64,000 nt of DNA from Herminiimonas fonticola (GCF_003293745.1 NZ_PTLZ01000001.1:1116001-1180000), one strand, 5' to 3'; counted from the stretch's first letter, positions 51,425 through 61,678 are shown. Made by a program: numbers and translations. The notes: a model not told the origin generated them from the letters alone.

Positions 51425-52225
51425 TTATGCGGCTGACTTGATAGGCAACATATCGATGCGATCGCCTATCAGACGAATTTGTGTGGCTTGCTGTTTGAGC
51501 TCTGGTGGGAAGCCATCTTCAAACGTGCGGTACATGCCTGCGATGGAAACCAGTTCCGCTTCCATGCTCAGCGTAAAAATGCGCGCTTCGGTATTGCCGC
51601 TGGCACCAGCCAGCGCGCGACCGCGCAATGGTGCGTAAATGTGGATGCTGCCATCGGCGATGACTTCGGCGCCGTTATTGACGGCAGCGGTGATGATCAG
51701 GTCGGCGCCGCGTGCATAAATGCGTTGTCCGGCGCGCACTGGCGTATCGACAATCATCGTGTTTGCAGCGAATTGTGTTGCAGTAGGCGAGGTTGCCGCA
51801 GCCGCTTGTGCCGGTGGGGCAACTGCTACGGCGATTTCTTCCGTCGGTTCAAGTTCGATTTCTGCCTGTTCCGGTGTGGCTGCTGCAACTGCCACACGCG
51901 CTTTGACCGGGCCGTCCAGGCTCAGGCCATGCGCCAGAATGTCGGCTTCCATCTCTGGTGCTGCATTGCGTACGGCAACGGCATTCAGGCGATAGGTTTT
52001 CAACAGCGTGGTAATTGCGTGCCAGTCGATAGTCTGATGCGCGACGTTCAGCGAGCCGACGTCTATGACGGTGAATTCATCTTCGAAGAAATCGATATTG
52101 CCGCCAGTCATTTCCTGCATGGCTGCATCGAGTAGACCCAGATTGGACTCATTCAGAATTGCGGAGACGGCGACGACAGTGGAAATCTTGATTTCGATCG
52201 GCTTGCGGGATGGGCGTTTGGACAT
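51425..52225 (-). CDS. minC: Septum site-determining protein MinC
   Basis: 266 residues from [14 protein letters not shown]-terminal MinC_N domain (about 1-105), an A/P-rich linker (about 120-160), and a C-terminal beta-helix domain with [44 protein letters not shown] and the end [13 protein letters not shown]. Inhibits FtsZ assembly away from midcell. The frame extends 16 codons upstream (MNRKIAF...), but homologs begin here. Divergent from rdgC. Confidence 0.95.
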   Translation of the reverse strand: MSKRPSRKPIEIKISTVVAVSAILNESNLGLLDAAMQEMTGGNIDFFEDEFTVIDVGSLNVAHQTIDWHAITTLLKTYRLNAVAVRNAAPEMEADILAHGLSLDGPVKARVAVAAATPEQAEIELEPTEEIAVAVAPPAQAAAATSPTATQFAANTMIVDTPVRAGQRIYARGADLIITAAVNNGAEVIADGSIHIYAPLRGRALAGASGNTEARIFTLSMEAELVSIAGMYRTFEDGFPPELKQQATQIRLIGDRIDMLPIKSAA

Positions 52226-52458
52226 GGAAACAATAATTGGTGGTACAGGTGTAAATGCAATTTTTCGATTCAATTTCCGAGCGGTAATCTGTTCGTGCTC
52301 AGGCCTCGTTCGGTAATTCAGTGACGCGTATTATAACCGCTACCGGGCTTGCTTCAGCGGCTGATTGGCCGGATAGATCGGCAGATAAGTCGTGTTGTTT
52401 ATGAGCGCAATCTCTGCAGTACTTTCTTGCTTCACTGAACGGTTTTTTTGTCTGAATT

Positions 52459-52472
52459 TTGATCACGATCAA
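52459..52472. promoter_or_regulatory. Perfect FNR/CRP-type box between minC and rdgC
   Basis: TTGATCACGATCAA exactly fits TTGAT-N4-ATCAA, the consensus bound by FNR/ANR regulators. The box centre is about 46 bases upstream of a TAGAAT -10-like sequence for rdgC. Which of the two divergent genes it controls, if any, is unknown. Confidence 0.5.
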
Positions 52473-52515
52473 AACTGAATTTTTACTGCTGCGATGCATC
52501 TGCCCGCGTGTAGAA

Positions 52516-52539
52516 TAGCCCCTTTTTTCGCCGGGGCTA
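52516..52539 (+). other. Short hairpin immediately before the rdgC start
   Basis: TAGCCCC and GGGGCTA form a 7-bp stem with a T-rich ten-base loop, ending three bases before the ATG. It covers the place where the ribosome site would be, so may lower translation; no purine-rich site is otherwise seen. Confidence 0.4.
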
Positions 52540-52542
52540 GCC

Positions 52543-53445
52543 ATGTGGTTCAAGAATCTTCAGATATACCGTCTTCCTGCACCGTGGGCCATTACAAGCG
52601 AACAGCTGGAAGCCGATCTTGCGCCGCACGCATTCCAGCCTTGCAGCAGTCTGGACATGCAAAGCCAGGGTTGGGTATCGCCGCGTGAAAACGGCGCGCT
52701 GGTGTATTCGCTCAACAAACAGATTTTGTTGTTGCTGGGCACAGAGAAAAAATTGTTGCCGACCACCGTCATCAATCAAGTCACCAAGATCAAGGCGGCC
52801 GAAATTGAAGAGCAACAAGGCTTCAAGCCTGGCCGCAAGCAGATGAAGGAAATCAAGGAAGACGTGACGGATGAATTATTGCCGCGCGCCTTCAGCATCT
52901 GGCGTCAAACCTGGGTCTGGATCGATCCGGTCAATGGCTGGCTGGTAGTCGATGCCGGCAGCCCGGCAAAAGCGGATGAAGTCTTGAAGCTCTTGATCAA
53001 GTCTGTAGAAAAATTGCCGATGGAAGCCTTGCACGTTACAGAGTCGCCAGTGTCCGCGATGACGAATTGGCTGCTGGCTGATGCTGCACCTAGCGGCTTT
53101 ACCGTGGATCAGGATACCGAACTGCGCTCCAACGGCGAAGGCAAGGCGACTGTACGTTACGTGCGTCACACGCTGGAAGCGGAAGACGTGCAGCGGCATA
53201 TCGCAGCCGGCAAACAATGCACACGCCTGGCAATGAGCTGGGCCGACAAAATTTCTTTTGTATTGACCGAATCGCTGGCCATCAAGCGTGTCGCACCACT
53301 CGATGTTATTAAAGAGAACGCCGACAGCACCGCGCAAAACGACGATGAACGCTTTGATTCTGACGTGATGTTGATGACGGGCGAACTAAGTCGCATGCTG
53401 GCCGATCTGGTTGAAGCTCTGGGTGGGGAAATAGAAAAGAAATAA
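52543..53445 (+). CDS. rdgC: Recombination-associated protein RdgC
   Basis: 300 residues. It starts [12 protein letters not shown], as in the family, with [59 protein letters not shown] and WVDPxNGW-like [24 protein letters not shown]. RdgC forms ring dimers on double-stranded DNA and modulates RecA loading. Length matches the family. Confidence 0.96.
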   Translation: MWFKNLQIYRLPAPWAITSEQLEADLAPHAFQPCSSLDMQSQGWVSPRENGALVYSLNKQILLLLGTEKKLLPTTVINQVTKIKAAEIEEQQGFKPGRKQMKEIKEDVTDELLPRAFSIWRQTWVWIDPVNGWLVVDAGSPAKADEVLKLLIKSVEKLPMEALHVTESPVSAMTNWLLADAAPSGFTVDQDTELRSNGEGKATVRYVRHTLEAEDVQRHIAAGKQCTRLAMSWADKISFVLTESLAIKRVAPLDVIKENADSTAQNDDERFDSDVMLMTGELSRMLADLVEALGGEIEKK

Positions 53446-53616
53446 TCGGAATTGCGCAAGGCTTTGAGTTCTCGCGGTGTTGGTTTTTGGCATGTAATTT
53501 GCTATAACTTGCCATATGGCGCGAGTATGATGAGGTGTCGAATCTATTGGAAATCGATGCTTGCCTGATGTATCTTTGCCCGTGTTCTTATTATGTTTTA
53601 ACTCTAAAAAATAGCC

Positions 53617-54069
53617 ATGGAAATTCAAGTCGGTGATATCGGTCACATCATTCAATTGTCAGTGGCGCCAGTGTTCCTGTTGACAGGCGTCGGCACCAAT
53701 TTAATGGTGCTGACAAATCGTCTTGGCCGCATCACAGATCGTTCACGCGTTCTGGAAGACAGATTGCGTACGACTGATCCCATTCATCATCCGGATTTGA
53801 ATGCGGAACTGGTTACTTTGTATCCACGTGCGCATTTGATCAATCGTGCGATTACCTTGAGTACTGCATGCGCGCTGATGGTCAGTTTGGTGATCATCTC
53901 GCTGTTTATTGGCGACGCCTTGAGCATCGAGTTGTCCAAGTTCATTGCAATCTTTTTTGTTCTTGCGATGTTGTGTCTGGTTGGCAGCTTTCTAGTCTTG
54001 TTGCGAGAAATTCTGGCTGCAACGAATTCCTTGTATCAGCGAAGAATCGAGCCCATTGAACGACTCTGA
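53617..54069 (+). CDS. DUF2721 membrane protein
   Basis: 150 residues with three membrane helices (about 9-28, 77-98, 105-128) and the DUF2721 opening IGHIIQLSVAPVFLLTGVGTNLMVLTNRLGRITDRSRVLEDRL, with a conserved RxGRITDR cytoplasmic loop. Function is unknown for this family. Monocistronic, closed by a good terminator. Confidence 0.9.
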   Translation: MEIQVGDIGHIIQLSVAPVFLLTGVGTNLMVLTNRLGRITDRSRVLEDRLRTTDPIHHPDLNAELVTLYPRAHLINRAITLSTACALMVSLVIISLFIGDALSIELSKFIAIFFVLAMLCLVGSFLVLLREILAATNSLYQRRIEPIERL

Positions 54070-54091
54070 TGATAAAGAGCTATTCAGTTTC

Positions 54092-54122
54092 AAAAAAACC
54101 GCCTGCATCCAGGCGGTTTTTT
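54092..54122 (+). terminator. Intrinsic terminator of the DUF2721 gene
   Basis: AAAAAAACCGCCTG and CAGGCGGTTTTTT with a short CATC loop, 23 bases after the stop codon. Confidence 0.92.
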
Positions 54123-54331
54123 ATTGCTGCTACGTGTAGTAGAGCAACTCTTTTTTCTGCTGCATCTTATGCGTTCTTGATAAGAGTCATGTTTTTTTGA
54201 TAATGGCGATGCTACTCTGTGGAGCTCATTTTTGAGAGTAATTCGGAGACCAGGCTTTCTGCCACCGAAAATAATCCTACTAAAAAATAAACCGTGCTGT
54301 TTCAGGCAGGTTCAATCAGGGACATTTATCA

Positions 54332-55093
54332 ATGAAACAAACTTCTTTTTCCTCACGTGCAAGTCTTGGCGCAGCTTCTCGAATGATGAGCACTGCAAGC
54401 GTCTTGTTCTTGAGCCTGACCTTGTTCGCTTGTGCGCATCAGCCATCAGTTGGCATCGCAGCGGATCCGGCAGTCATGACCAAGGCGAAGCAGAATCAAA
54501 TGACGGCAGATCAGGCTTTGCAAGTACTGAAGGATGGCAATGCGCGTTTTGTATCCGGCAATACCGTGAAGCGCGACTTGCCGGCGCAGGTGAAGGCAAC
54601 CGGCCACGACGGGCAATTCCCGTTGGCGAGTATTGTGAGCTGCATCGATTCACGCTCGGCGCCATCGCAAGTATTTGATCAAGGCGTGGGTGATTTATTT
54701 GTGGCCAGCGTGGCAGGCAATGTCGTCAATGAAGATATTCTCGGCAGCCTTGAATATGCATCGAAAGTGGCAGGAACCAAATTGATCGTCATCCTCGGAC
54801 ACACGCATTGCGGCGGCGTCAAAGGCGCATGCGATGCAGTCGAACTGGGTAACCTCACGCAACTGGTCGGCAAAATTCGCCCGGCAGTGAACATGACACC
54901 AGACGTGCACGGTAGCGATCGTTCATCGAAGAACCATCACTTCGTCGATGAAGTTGCAGAAAACAATGTGAAGCTGCAAGTGAAAGCAGTGTTGGACAAG
55001 AGCCCGGTATTGCGCGATATGGCGCAAAAAGGCCAGATTAAGGTGGTAGGCGCGATGCTGGATGTAGAGACAGGGAAAATTCGCTTCTTCTAA
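54332..55093 (+). CDS. Exported beta-class carbonic anhydrase
   Basis: 253 residues. Zinc-site motifs of beta-carbonic anhydrase are intact: SCIDSRSAPSQVFDQGVGDLFV (Cys, Asp, Arg) and ILGHTHCGGVKGA (His, Cys). The N-terminus is a long signal segment ending LTLFAC-AH (Cys34 as a possible lipidation site), so the enzyme is probably periplasmic and may be a lipoprotein. It interconverts CO2 and bicarbonate. Ordinary beta-CAs are cytoplasmic, so the exported form is the notable feature. Confidence 0.9.
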   Translation: MKQTSFSSRASLGAASRMMSTASVLFLSLTLFACAHQPSVGIAADPAVMTKAKQNQMTADQALQVLKDGNARFVSGNTVKRDLPAQVKATGHDGQFPLASIVSCIDSRSAPSQVFDQGVGDLFVASVAGNVVNEDILGSLEYASKVAGTKLIVILGHTHCGGVKGACDAVELGNLTQLVGKIRPAVNMTPDVHGSDRSSKNHHFVDEVAENNVKLQVKAVLDKSPVLRDMAQKGQIKVVGAMLDVETGKIRFF

Positions 55094-55115
55094 TTAGTCA
55101 AAAACTCAGCGTATT

Positions 55116-55151
55116 AAAAAAGCCCGCCAGAATTTATCTGCGGGCTTTTTT
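55116..55151. terminator. Bidirectional terminator between the carbonic anhydrase gene and yggX
   Basis: AAAAAAGCCCGC and GCGGGCTTTTTT form a 12-bp stem between convergent genes. Confidence 0.92.
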
Positions 55152-55175
55152 GTTATGGCCAAGAGTTGGCGAATC

Positions 55176-55448
55176 TTATTCAGTCGGTGGCACGTAACCT
55201 TGCGCTGCATCGGCACCCTCACCGAAGAAATGTTTTTCCATTTGCGTCGCCAGGTATTTGCGGGCGCGCACGTCAGCCAGGTTCAGGCGGTTTTCATTGA
55301 CCAGCATGGTTTGATGCTTGAGCCATGCAGCCCATGCTTCTTTCGATACGCTTTCGTAAATGCGTTTGCCGAGTTCGCCAGGATAAGGGGGGAAATCGAG
55401 TGCTTCGGCTTCCTTGTCGAGTTTGATGCAGTGAACCATGCGTGTCAT
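55176..55448 (-). CDS. yggX: Oxidative damage protection / Fe(2+)-trafficking protein YggX
   Basis: 90 residues from [32 protein letters not shown], with [21 protein letters not shown], all standard for YggX. It protects iron-sulfur enzymes from oxidants. The frame continues 12 codons upstream, but the family N-terminus is at M-T-R-M-V-x-C. Length is normal. Confidence 0.96.
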   Translation of the reverse strand: MTRMVHCIKLDKEAEALDFPPYPGELGKRIYESVSKEAWAAWLKHQTMLVNENRLNLADVRARKYLATQMEKHFFGEGADAAQGYVPPTE

Positions 55449-55568
55449 GTTGCTATTCCTTTGTGTTGCCTGCTGTAGAAACATATTCGTACAGACCGGG
55501 TTTAATTAATGCCATCGTTCAAGAATGAACGCCAGCGTATTGATAGAGGTATTTAGAAACTGCCGCTA

Positions 55569-56879
55569 TTATAGATTTTTCGTGAAAACCAGGGATTTGC
55601 GCTGCCAGTTGTACATATGTTGACGGTCTTTCGGCAGGTCGTCCACCGTTGCCGGGACGAAACCGCGCTTGAGGAACCAGTGCGCAGTACGCGTCGTCAG
55701 CACGAACAGTTTTTTCAGGCCGGCGGCGCGCGCTCGGTTTTCCATGTGTTTCAACAGGCGCTCGCCATCGCCCTGGGTTTGCACTTCCGGATTAACGATC
55801 AGGCAAGCCATCTCGGCCATTTTCTCGGCAGGGAAAGGGTAGAGCGCAGCACAACCGAAAATCACGCCATCATGTTCGATGACCGAGAAGTAATTGATTT
55901 CGCGTTCGATTAATTCACGACCGCGCTTGACCAATGTGCCGTCGGCTTCCAGCGGTTCGATCAATTTCAAAATACCACCCACGTCTTCAATCGTGGCGTC
56001 ACGCAGACTTTCCAGATTTTCAAACGAAACCATGGTACCGACACCATCATGCGTAAACAATTCCAGCAGCGCTGAACCATCGGTAGAGAAGGGCACAATG
56101 TGCGCGCGCGGTACGCCACCGTTACAGGCTTGTACTGCATGCTGCAGATAAAACGCCGAGTCGTCAGGCACGCAGTCGTAATTCAATACGGCATCGACTT
56201 GATGCGACGACAATTCGTGAATTTCGACGCCAGCCTTGTCGGTGATCATCGGTGTTTCTGTGATGAAAATCAGTTTGTCGGCGCGCAATGCCATTGCCGC
56301 CGAGACTGCGACATCTTCCATCGTCAGATTGAATACTTCGCCGGTAGGCGAGAAGCCGAGTGGCGACAGCAGCACGAGGCCGCCTGCGCTCAAAATCGGG
56401 TGAATCGTTTCGTAAGCAATCTTGCGGGTCACACCGGTTAGTTCCAGATCGACGCCATCGACAATGCCGAGCGGACGTGCAGTAACGAAGTTGCCGGAAA
56501 TAATACGGATAGCCGCATGCGCCATAGGCGTATTCGGCAAGCCTTGGCTGAATGCTGCTTCGATATCAAGGCGCAATTCGCCGGCAGCTTCTTTCGCACA
56601 TTCCAGCGCGGCGGCGTCGGTGATGCGCAAGCCATTGTGAAAACGTGCTTCGACATTGCGCAGTGCGAGCTGTTCTTCTACTTGCGGGCGCGAGCCGTAG
56701 ACGATCACGACTTTGATGCCGAGCGCGTGCAGCAGCGATAAATCCTGCGCCAGTACCGGCAAGGCACCGGCCTTGACCAATTCACCGGGGAAGGCGACGA
56801 CGAAGGTTTTACCGCGGAAGGCGTGAATGTAAGGCGCGACGGAGCGCAACCACTGGACGAATTGTTCTGGATTTTCCAT
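55569..56879 (-). CDS. argA: N-acetylglutamate synthase ArgA
   Basis: 436 residues starting MENPEQFVQWLRSVAPYIHAFRGKTFVVAFPGE. An amino-acid-kinase-like domain (about 1-280; feedback by arginine) is followed by a GNAT acetyltransferase domain (about 290-436; GCAALYPF, AEMACLIVNPEVQTQGDGERLL). It makes N-acetylglutamate, the first step of arginine synthesis. The start is eight bases from a TATAAT on the minus strand (56892-56887), so the mRNA may be leaderless. Confidence 0.95.
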   Translation of the reverse strand: MENPEQFVQWLRSVAPYIHAFRGKTFVVAFPGELVKAGALPVLAQDLSLLHALGIKVVIVYGSRPQVEEQLALRNVEARFHNGLRITDAAALECAKEAAGELRLDIEAAFSQGLPNTPMAHAAIRIISGNFVTARPLGIVDGVDLELTGVTRKIAYETIHPILSAGGLVLLSPLGFSPTGEVFNLTMEDVAVSAAMALRADKLIFITETPMITDKAGVEIHELSSHQVDAVLNYDCVPDDSAFYLQHAVQACNGGVPRAHIVPFSTDGSALLELFTHDGVGTMVSFENLESLRDATIEDVGGILKLIEPLEADGTLVKRGRELIEREINYFSVIEHDGVIFGCAALYPFPAEKMAEMACLIVNPEVQTQGDGERLLKHMENRARAAGLKKLFVLTTRTAHWFLKRGFVPATVDDLPKDRQHMYNWQRKSLVFTKNL

Positions 56880-56886
56880 GAGGCAC

Positions 56887-56892
56887 ATTATA
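56887..56892 (-). promoter_or_regulatory. -10 element of argA
   Basis: Minus-strand TATAAT ends seven bases before the argA ATG, so transcription should start at or next to the start codon. No convincing -35 lies at the expected distance. Confidence 0.4.
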
Positions 56893-56948
56893 ACCATAGC
56901 AAAGCCCATCGATTGCGCGATGCAAGACCGAAATACGACACTGCTCTG

Positions 56949-56954
56949 TATAAT
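56949..56954 (+). promoter_or_regulatory. -10 element of hrpA
   Basis: TATAAT preceded by TG, ten bases before the hrpA ATG, leaving a leader of only a few nucleotides. No clear -35 box. Confidence 0.4.
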
Positions 56955-56964
56955 TCCGCTCTAC

Positions 56965-59900
56965 ATGTCCGCTCCAGAATTCACCCCAAAAAATCCTGCG
57001 CTTCCGCAGAATATGCAGAATCGTCCCGCTGTTGCCCGTAATCGTCCTGCGCGCGATGAGTCTGCTGCTGCGCAGCCCGAATTGAAGCAGCCGCTACGTA
57101 ATCCGCTGCCTGTCATTACTTTTCCCGAAGAGTTGCCGGTTTCCGGTAGACGCGACGATATTGCGCAGGCGCTTCAGGCGAACCAGGTCATCATCGTCAG
57201 CGGTGAAACCGGCTCAGGCAAAACCACGCAATTGCCAAAAATCTGCCTGGAACTCGGTCGCGGCCTGAACGGCTTGATCGGCCACACGCAACCGCGCCGG
57301 ATTGCCGCCTCATCGACCGCTAAACGAATCGCGCAAGAAATCGGCTCGCCGCTCGGCGAGCACGTCGGCTTCAAGGTGCGCTTCAACGATACGCTGACCA
57401 AGGGTGCGTGGATCAAGCTGATGACGGACGGGATTTTGCTGGCGGAAACGCAGACAGATCCTTTGCTGCGCCAGTACGACACCATCATCATCGATGAAGC
57501 GCATGAACGCAGTCTGAACATCGACTTTCTGCTCGGCTACCTGAAGCAGTTGCTGCCCAAACGTCCCGATCTGAAAGTCATCATCACCTCGGCGACTATC
57601 GACGCTGATCGCTTCGCGCGTCACTTTGGCAATAGCGGAAAACTCGCGCCAGTGATTGAAGTGTCGGGTCGCATGTATCCGGTTGAAGTGCGCTATCGCC
57701 CAGTTGAAGCTTTTGATAAAAATGCGGCGGCACCTAATCCGAATGCCACTTCCGATGCAGGTCAGGCGCGACGTTCGGCACTGGCGGCCAAAGAACGCGG
57801 TCAACGCGACTTGATGGATGCGGTGGTCGATGCAGTCGATGAACTGGCGCGCATAGGTTCTGGCGATGTGCTGGTCTTCCTGCCGGGTGAACGCGAGATT
57901 CGCGATGCAGCGGAAGCGTTGCGCAAGCATCATCCGCCGCATGTAGAAATCCTGCCTCTCTTCGCACGCCTGTCGGTGCAAGAACAGGAACGCGTCTTCA
58001 AGGTTTCCAACGCACGTCGCATCGTGCTCGCCACCAACGTCGCAGAAACTTCCTTGACCGTACCCGGCATACGCTATGTCGTCGATGCCGGTCTGGCGCG
58101 CGTCAAGCGCTACAGCTATCGCAACAAGGTCGAGCAATTGCAGATTGAACCGATCGCGCAATCAGCGGCGAATCAGCGCGCCGGTCGTTGCGGTCGTGTT
58201 TCGGCTGGCGTCTGTATCCGCCTGTATGACGAGCAGGATTATTTGCTGCGGCCGAAATTCACCGAGCCGGAAATTCTGCGTTCGTCGCTGGCTTCCGTCA
58301 TTTTGCGGATGAAGTCTTTGCATCTGGCGGATGTAGAAACCTTCCCGTTTATCGAACCGCCGTTGGGCCGCGCGATTGCCGACGGTTATCAATTGCTGCA
58401 AGAACTAGGCGCAGTCGACGACGAAAATAATCTGACCAAGCTAGGCCGTGAACTGGCGCGCTTGCCGCTGGATCCGCGCGTAGGTCGCATGATCCTCGCT
58501 GCAAAAGACAACGTTTGCCTGACGGAAGTGTTGATCATCGCCGCCGCCTTGTCGGTGCAAGATCCGCGTGACCGTCCGATGGAAGCGCAAACTGCAGCAG
58601 ACAACGCGCACAAGAAATTCACTGATGAAAAATCGGAATTCCAGAGCTATCTCAAAATCTGGAAATGGTTTGAAGATGCGATCGCGCACAAGAAATCGAA
58701 TCGTCTGTTGCAGGAGGAATGCCGCACCAGTTTCCTGTCGCAACTGCGTTTGCGTGAATGGCGCGACGTACATTCGCAACTGCTGACTATCGTGCGCGAG
58801 CAGGGCTGGCGTTTGAATGAAGCACCAGCTACGTATGAACAATTGCACACCGCGCTGCTGACGGGATTGTTGGGCAATATCGGCTTCAAGTCTGAAGAAG
58901 AGCAACACTATCTCGGTGCGCGCGCCATCAAGTTTCACATCTGGCCTGGCTCATCGCTGATCAAGAAGGCCGGCAAGTGGATCATGGCCGCCGAGCTGGT
59001 CGATACCACGCGCCTGTATGCGCGCTGCATTGCGCAGATACAGCCGGAATGGCTGGAGCGCGTCGCCGGTCATCTGCTGAAAAAATCCTACGGCGAACCG
59101 CGCTGGGAAAAACGCACCGCGCAAGTATCGGCGTATGAGCGAGCGACTTTGTATGGTCTGGTTGTATATAGCCAGCGTCGTATTCAATACGGCTTGATCA
59201 ATCCATCCGATGCGCGCGAAATTTTTATCCGCGATGCGCTGGTCGGTGCCGACTTCGATACGCGTGCACCATTCTTCGCGCACAACAACAAGCTGATACG
59301 CGAGATTGAAAACCTCGAACACAAATCGCGTCGTCTCGATGTATTGGTCGATGATGAATTGATCGCGGCGTTTTACGACAAACTGATTCCTGCCGATATT
59401 CACAGTGGCATCACGTTTGAGAAGTGGCACAAGGAAGCGACCGCCAAAGAGCCGAAGTTGCTGTATCTGAATCGTGATGATTTGATGCGGCATGAAGCAG
59501 CTGGCGTGACGACCGAATTGTTCCCGAAGATGATGAACGTCGCTGGTGTCGAGATGCTGCTGTCGTATCACTTCGAACCCGGCACGCCGCGCGATGGCGT
59601 GACTTTGACGGTGCCGCTGTACGCGCTGAATCAGGTATCCGCCGATAGATGCGAGTGGCTGGTACCCGGCATGCTGAAGGAAAAAGTTCATCTGCTGATC
59701 AAGTCCTTGCCACAAAAGCTGCGCCGCCATTGTGTGCCACTACCTGATTACGCCGCCGGTTTCTGCGATCGTGTGCAGAGCGCACATGCGTTCGGCAAAG
59801 GCAGTCTGCTGGATGCAGTGATTGCCGACGTACGTGAACAAACCGGCATCGCTACCAAGACGACAGACTACAAACTCGAAACCCTGTCCTCGCATCAGTT

Positions 59901-61020
59901 CATGAACTTCAAGATGATAGATGAGCATGGTCGCCAGCTGGAGATGGGGCGCAATCTTGGCACCTTGCGTTCAGAATTTGGCGGACAGGCGAGGGAAAGT
60001 TTCCAGCGTATTGCAGAGCAAACGGCGATGCCGCTGGCTGGTAATCTGGTTGGCCAATCGACTGGTGCTGGAAAAGTCATATCTGTCACCGGTAAAACGC
60101 AAACGTCTAACCAAGCAATCGCAGCACAGCCAGGTGCCGTTCCTCAAGTCGCGGGCAAAGTAGCCAGCGCGACCACACATCAAAACCTGACGGGCTGGAC
60201 CTTCGGTGAATTGCCGGAACTGCTGGAAATCCAGCAAGGCAAACAAACCTTGATCGGCTTCCCGGCCTTGGTGGATAAGGGCGCGCATTGTGATCTGGAA
60301 GTTTTCGACGATCCGGCTGAAGCGGCGCGCGTCCATCGTATAGGCTTGCGTCGCCTGTTGGCTTTGCAGTTGAAAGAACAACTCAAGTATCTGGAAAAGA
60401 ACATTCCCGGCTTGCAGCAAATGGGCATGCAATTCATGGCGCTTGGTTCGCAGGAAGAATTGCGCGACCAGATTATTCACGCAGGATTGGAGCGCGCCTG
60501 CCTGCAGGAACCGTTACCCAAGAATGCAGAAGAATTCAATGCGCGCAAGGATGAAGGCAAGTCGCGACTGGGTTTGCTGGTCAACGAAATTGCTCGTCTG
60601 ACCGGATTGATCCTGACCGAATATCACGCCTTGCCGAAAAAACTGCAAACCGTCAAAGCGCATGCGCAAGCAGTTACCGATATTCAAACGCAATTACAGG
60701 GTTTGGTCGGCAAGCGCTTCATCGCCGACAACGATTACATCAACCTGACGCATTTCCCACGCTATTTGAAAGCGATCAACGTGCGCATCGACAAATTGCG
60801 CGCCGATCCTGCGCGCGATACGCGTTCGATGGCTGAATGGCAGCAAGTTGCCGCGCCGTGGCAACGCGCATTGAAAGATAGGCATGGCGACCCAAAGATG
60901 ACGGAATTCCGCTGGTTGCTGGAAGAGTTGCGCGTGTCACTGTATGCGCAGGAGTTGCGTACGCCTATGCCGGTATCTGCCAAGCGCCTGCAAAAAGTAT
61001 GGGAAAGCATGCAACGTTGA
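56965..61020 (+). CDS. hrpA: ATP-dependent RNA helicase HrpA
   Basis: 1351 residues from MSAPEFTPKNP. DEAH-box helicase: motif I GETGSGKTTQ (about 80-89), II IIDEAHERS, III ITSATIDADRF, VI NQRAGRCGRV. HA2/OB-fold follows, and a long C-terminal extension typical of bacterial HrpA (DUF3418-type) makes up the last ~600 residues. HrpA remodels mRNA and stalled ribosomes. The frame could start 29 codons upstream, but that would overlap the argA promoter; the nearby TATAAT supports this start. Confidence 0.95.
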   Translation: MSAPEFTPKNPALPQNMQNRPAVARNRPARDESAAAQPELKQPLRNPLPVITFPEELPVSGRRDDIAQALQANQVIIVSGETGSGKTTQLPKICLELGRGLNGLIGHTQPRRIAASSTAKRIAQEIGSPLGEHVGFKVRFNDTLTKGAWIKLMTDGILLAETQTDPLLRQYDTIIIDEAHERSLNIDFLLGYLKQLLPKRPDLKVIITSATIDADRFARHFGNSGKLAPVIEVSGRMYPVEVRYRPVEAFDKNAAAPNPNATSDAGQARRSALAAKERGQRDLMDAVVDAVDELARIGSGDVLVFLPGEREIRDAAEALRKHHPPHVEILPLFARLSVQEQERVFKVSNARRIVLATNVAETSLTVPGIRYVVDAGLARVKRYSYRNKVEQLQIEPIAQSAANQRAGRCGRVSAGVCIRLYDEQDYLLRPKFTEPEILRSSLASVILRMKSLHLADVETFPFIEPPLGRAIADGYQLLQELGAVDDENNLTKLGRELARLPLDPRVGRMILAAKDNVCLTEVLIIAAALSVQDPRDRPMEAQTAADNAHKKFTDEKSEFQSYLKIWKWFEDAIAHKKSNRLLQEECRTSFLSQLRLREWRDVHSQLLTIVREQGWRLNEAPATYEQLHTALLTGLLGNIGFKSEEEQHYLGARAIKFHIWPGSSLIKKAGKWIMAAELVDTTRLYARCIAQIQPEWLERVAGHLLKKSYGEPRWEKRTAQVSAYERATLYGLVVYSQRRIQYGLINPSDAREIFIRDALVGADFDTRAPFFAHNNKLIREIENLEHKSRRLDVLVDDELIAAFYDKLIPADIHSGITFEKWHKEATAKEPKLLYLNRDDLMRHEAAGVTTELFPKMMNVAGVEMLLSYHFEPGTPRDGVTLTVPLYALNQVSADRCEWLVPGMLKEKVHLLIKSLPQKLRRHCVPLPDYAAGFCDRVQSAHAFGKGSLLDAVIADVREQTGIATKTTDYKLETLSSHQFMNFKMIDEHGRQLEMGRNLGTLRSEFGGQARESFQRIAEQTAMPLAGNLVGQSTGAGKVISVTGKTQTSNQAIAAQPGAVPQVAGKVASATTHQNLTGWTFGELPELLEIQQGKQTLIGFPALVDKGAHCDLEVFDDPAEAARVHRIGLRRLLALQLKEQLKYLEKNIPGLQQMGMQFMALGSQEELRDQIIHAGLERACLQEPLPKNAEEFNARKDEGKSRLGLLVNEIARLTGLILTEYHALPKKLQTVKAHAQAVTDIQTQLQGLVGKRFIADNDYINLTHFPRYLKAINVRIDKLRADPARDTRSMAEWQQVAAPWQRALKDRHGDPKMTEFRWLLEELRVSLYAQELRTPMPVSAKRLQKVWESMQR

Positions 61021-61111
61021 TCTGCAAGCCTGGTTCTAAATCATGGAATGGGAATCTATTTCGCGTAAAATTGCGCGAACTCCCGAATAACAATCCTTCT
61101 TACCGAAAAAA

Positions 61112-61678
61112 ATGACAATTAAATCCGACAAATGGATACGCCGCATGGCGGCAGAAACCGGCATGATCGAACCCTTCGAACCAGGCCAGATACGTCAGGC
61201 CAATGGCCAGAAGATAGTCTCTTACGGTACATCGTCGTACGGTTACGATATTCGCTGCGCTGATGAATTCAAGATTTTCACCAATATCAACAGCACCATC
61301 GTCGATCCGAAAAACTTCGATGAAAATTCCTTCGTTGATGTCAAAAGCGACGTCTGCATCATTCCGCCAAACTCGTTCGCACTCGCACGCACGATCGAGT
61401 ACTTCCGCATCCCGCGCAATGTGTTGACGATCTGCCTCGGTAAATCAACCTACGCGCGCTGCGGCATCATCGTCAACGTCACACCTTTTGAACCTGAATG
61501 GGAAGGCTATGTGACGCTGGAGTTTTCGAACACGACACCGTTGCCGGCGAAGATTTACGCAGGCGAAGGTTGCGCGCAAGTGTTGTTCTTTGAAAGCGAT
61601 GAAGTCTGCGAAGTGTCGTACAAGGACAGGGGCGGCAAATATCAGGGGCAGCATGGCGTGACTTTGCCTAAGGCATGA
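61112..61678 (+). CDS. dcd: dCTP deaminase
   Basis: 188 residues. Motifs [44 protein letters not shown] (with the conserved Ser-Thr-Arg) and [17 protein letters not shown] contain the catalytic Glu. It deaminates dCTP to dUTP for thymidylate synthesis. Its stop overlaps the start of the next gene (ATGA). Confidence 0.97.
   Translation: MTIKSDKWIRRMAAETGMIEPFEPGQIRQANGQKIVSYGTSSYGYDIRCADEFKIFTNINSTIVDPKNFDENSFVDVKSDVCIIPPNSFALARTIEYFRIPRNVLTICLGKSTYARCGIIVNVTPFEPEWEGYVTLEFSNTTPLPAKIYAGEGCAQVLFFESDEVCEVSYKDRGGKYQGQHGVTLPKA

Larger units (their letters stand above)
52226..52542. other. 317-base divergent region between minC and rdgC
   Basis: Contains no gene. It holds a perfect FNR-type box, a TAGAAT -10-like sequence (52511-52516) and a hairpin just before the rdgC start, each listed separately. 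The minC promoter must also be in this interval, but was not placed. Confidence 0.55.
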
